Source: Anaerolineae bacterium | GTDB taxonomy: Bacteria > Chloroflexota > Anaerolineae > Aggregatilineales > Phototrophicaceae | Direction of reading: 5' to 3' | DNA length: 64,000 bases | Assembly (NCBI GenBank): GCA_013360465.1 | Contig: JABWBO010000001.1 | Coordinates: 181,785-245,784, forward strand | Shown: in pieces, positions 63,907-64,000 of the stretch | Layout: the number at the start of each line of letters is the position of its first letter | Numbering within the stretch: the first letter of the stretch is position 1 | Notes under the pieces: model-generated | Told to the model about the DNA's origin: nothing | The model's database searches: none | What the model saw: only the letters and a program-made list of their open reading frames with translations | Program-made: the position numbers and the translations under genes

Positions 63907-64000
63907 ATAATCTTCAAAATAGAGAGCGATGAGATAAAATAGCGGGCATGATCATGCGATATAGCTACCTCAACACCTATCCCAATGTCTTTCTGAAAAT
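63880..64000 (+). mobile_element. Left end of an apparent insertion sequence
   Basis: At about 63880 the gnd homology ends abruptly and AT-richer sequence begins (AAGTGCCGAGGACACTCCA). It carries its own promoter-like TTCAAA (63913) with TAAAAT (63935) 16 bases apart and a new gene starting at 63948. The layout is that of an insertion sequence with its transposase close to the terminal repeat. The right end is outside the window, so the family, ends and target duplication cannot be checked. Confidence 0.55.
63948..64000 (+). CDS. Start of a probable transposase, cut by the window edge
   Basis: Only 17 residues are visible, MIMRYSYLNTYPNVFLK. The opening resembles the N-terminus of some IS5-group transposases, but with so little sequence this is a weak call. 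ATG 63954 is an alternative start. A TAAAAT box lies eight bases upstream. Confidence 0.4.
   Translation, partial: MIMRYSYLNTYPNVFLK

Overview
The window looks like chromosomal DNA of an uncultured or environmental Chloroflexota bacterium, probably class Anaerolineae. This is an inference from gene content, not from a marker gene. The signs are moderately high GC, many secreted SH3, LysM and FecR-like proteins with threonine/proline-rich linkers, a bacterial RIO1 kinase, an SBP-VWA fusion, a CHASE2 kinase beside FecR-like genes, and an ECF sigma factor paired with a DUF5667-type membrane protein. Genes are dense, run on both strands in short operons, and often overlap by a few bases. Many intergenic gaps carry strong hairpins that separate convergent genes.

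Layout. 0-4 kb: a thiamine ABC importer operon (thiB-thiP-thiQ, minus strand) behind a textbook promoter and a TPP riboswitch with its own terminator. 4-13 kb: a J-domain protein of unknown role, an alpha/beta hydrolase, a MITE-like palindromic repeat, a Gfo/Idh/MocA oxidoreductase, a fused ATP sulfurylase-APS kinase, a LysM L,D-transpeptidase, a LolD-type ABC ATPase and a secreted HtrA-like protease. 13-20 kb: an AlaX-type alanyl-tRNA editing protein, LysM/SH3 secreted proteins, a PLP aminotransferase and glgB. 20-27 kb: a TetR regulator as first gene of a menaquinone operon (menF-menD-menB-menE-menH, with no menC). 27-31 kb: a divergent tRNA-guanine transglycosylase overlapping a 16S rRNA m7G1405-type methyltransferase homologue, convergent with rsmI, then a RIO1 kinase. 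31-37 kb: an M14 carboxypeptidase, an orphan lasso-B2-like protein, an aldolase/PfkB kinase/Fe-alcohol dehydrogenase cassette and a tRNA-Asp.

37-42 kb: an SH3-containing secreted protein, a TIR/unknown/LuxR fusion regulator and a solute-binding/VWA lipoprotein-like protein. 42-50 kb: tandem DarA-type c-di-AMP receptors (one frameshifted), then a sugar ABC transporter, a LacI regulator and a divergent GH78 alpha-L-rhamnosidase, a likely rhamnoside-uptake locus. 50-63 kb: large secreted SH3/CARDB and SH3/FecR proteins, an ECF sigma/DUF5667 pair, a SIMPL protein, a ThDP enzyme and a three-gene FecR/CHASE2-histidine kinase operon. 62.5-64 kb: an HpcH/HpaI aldolase and a 6-phosphogluconate dehydrogenase gene that breaks off where an apparent insertion sequence begins at the window edge.

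The most striking points are the aminoglycoside-resistance-type rRNA methyltransferase coupled to an unusual TGT, the TIR-LuxR fusion regulator, the split DarA paralogue, the MITE and the short peptide gene with a near-consensus promoter. None was tested against databases.
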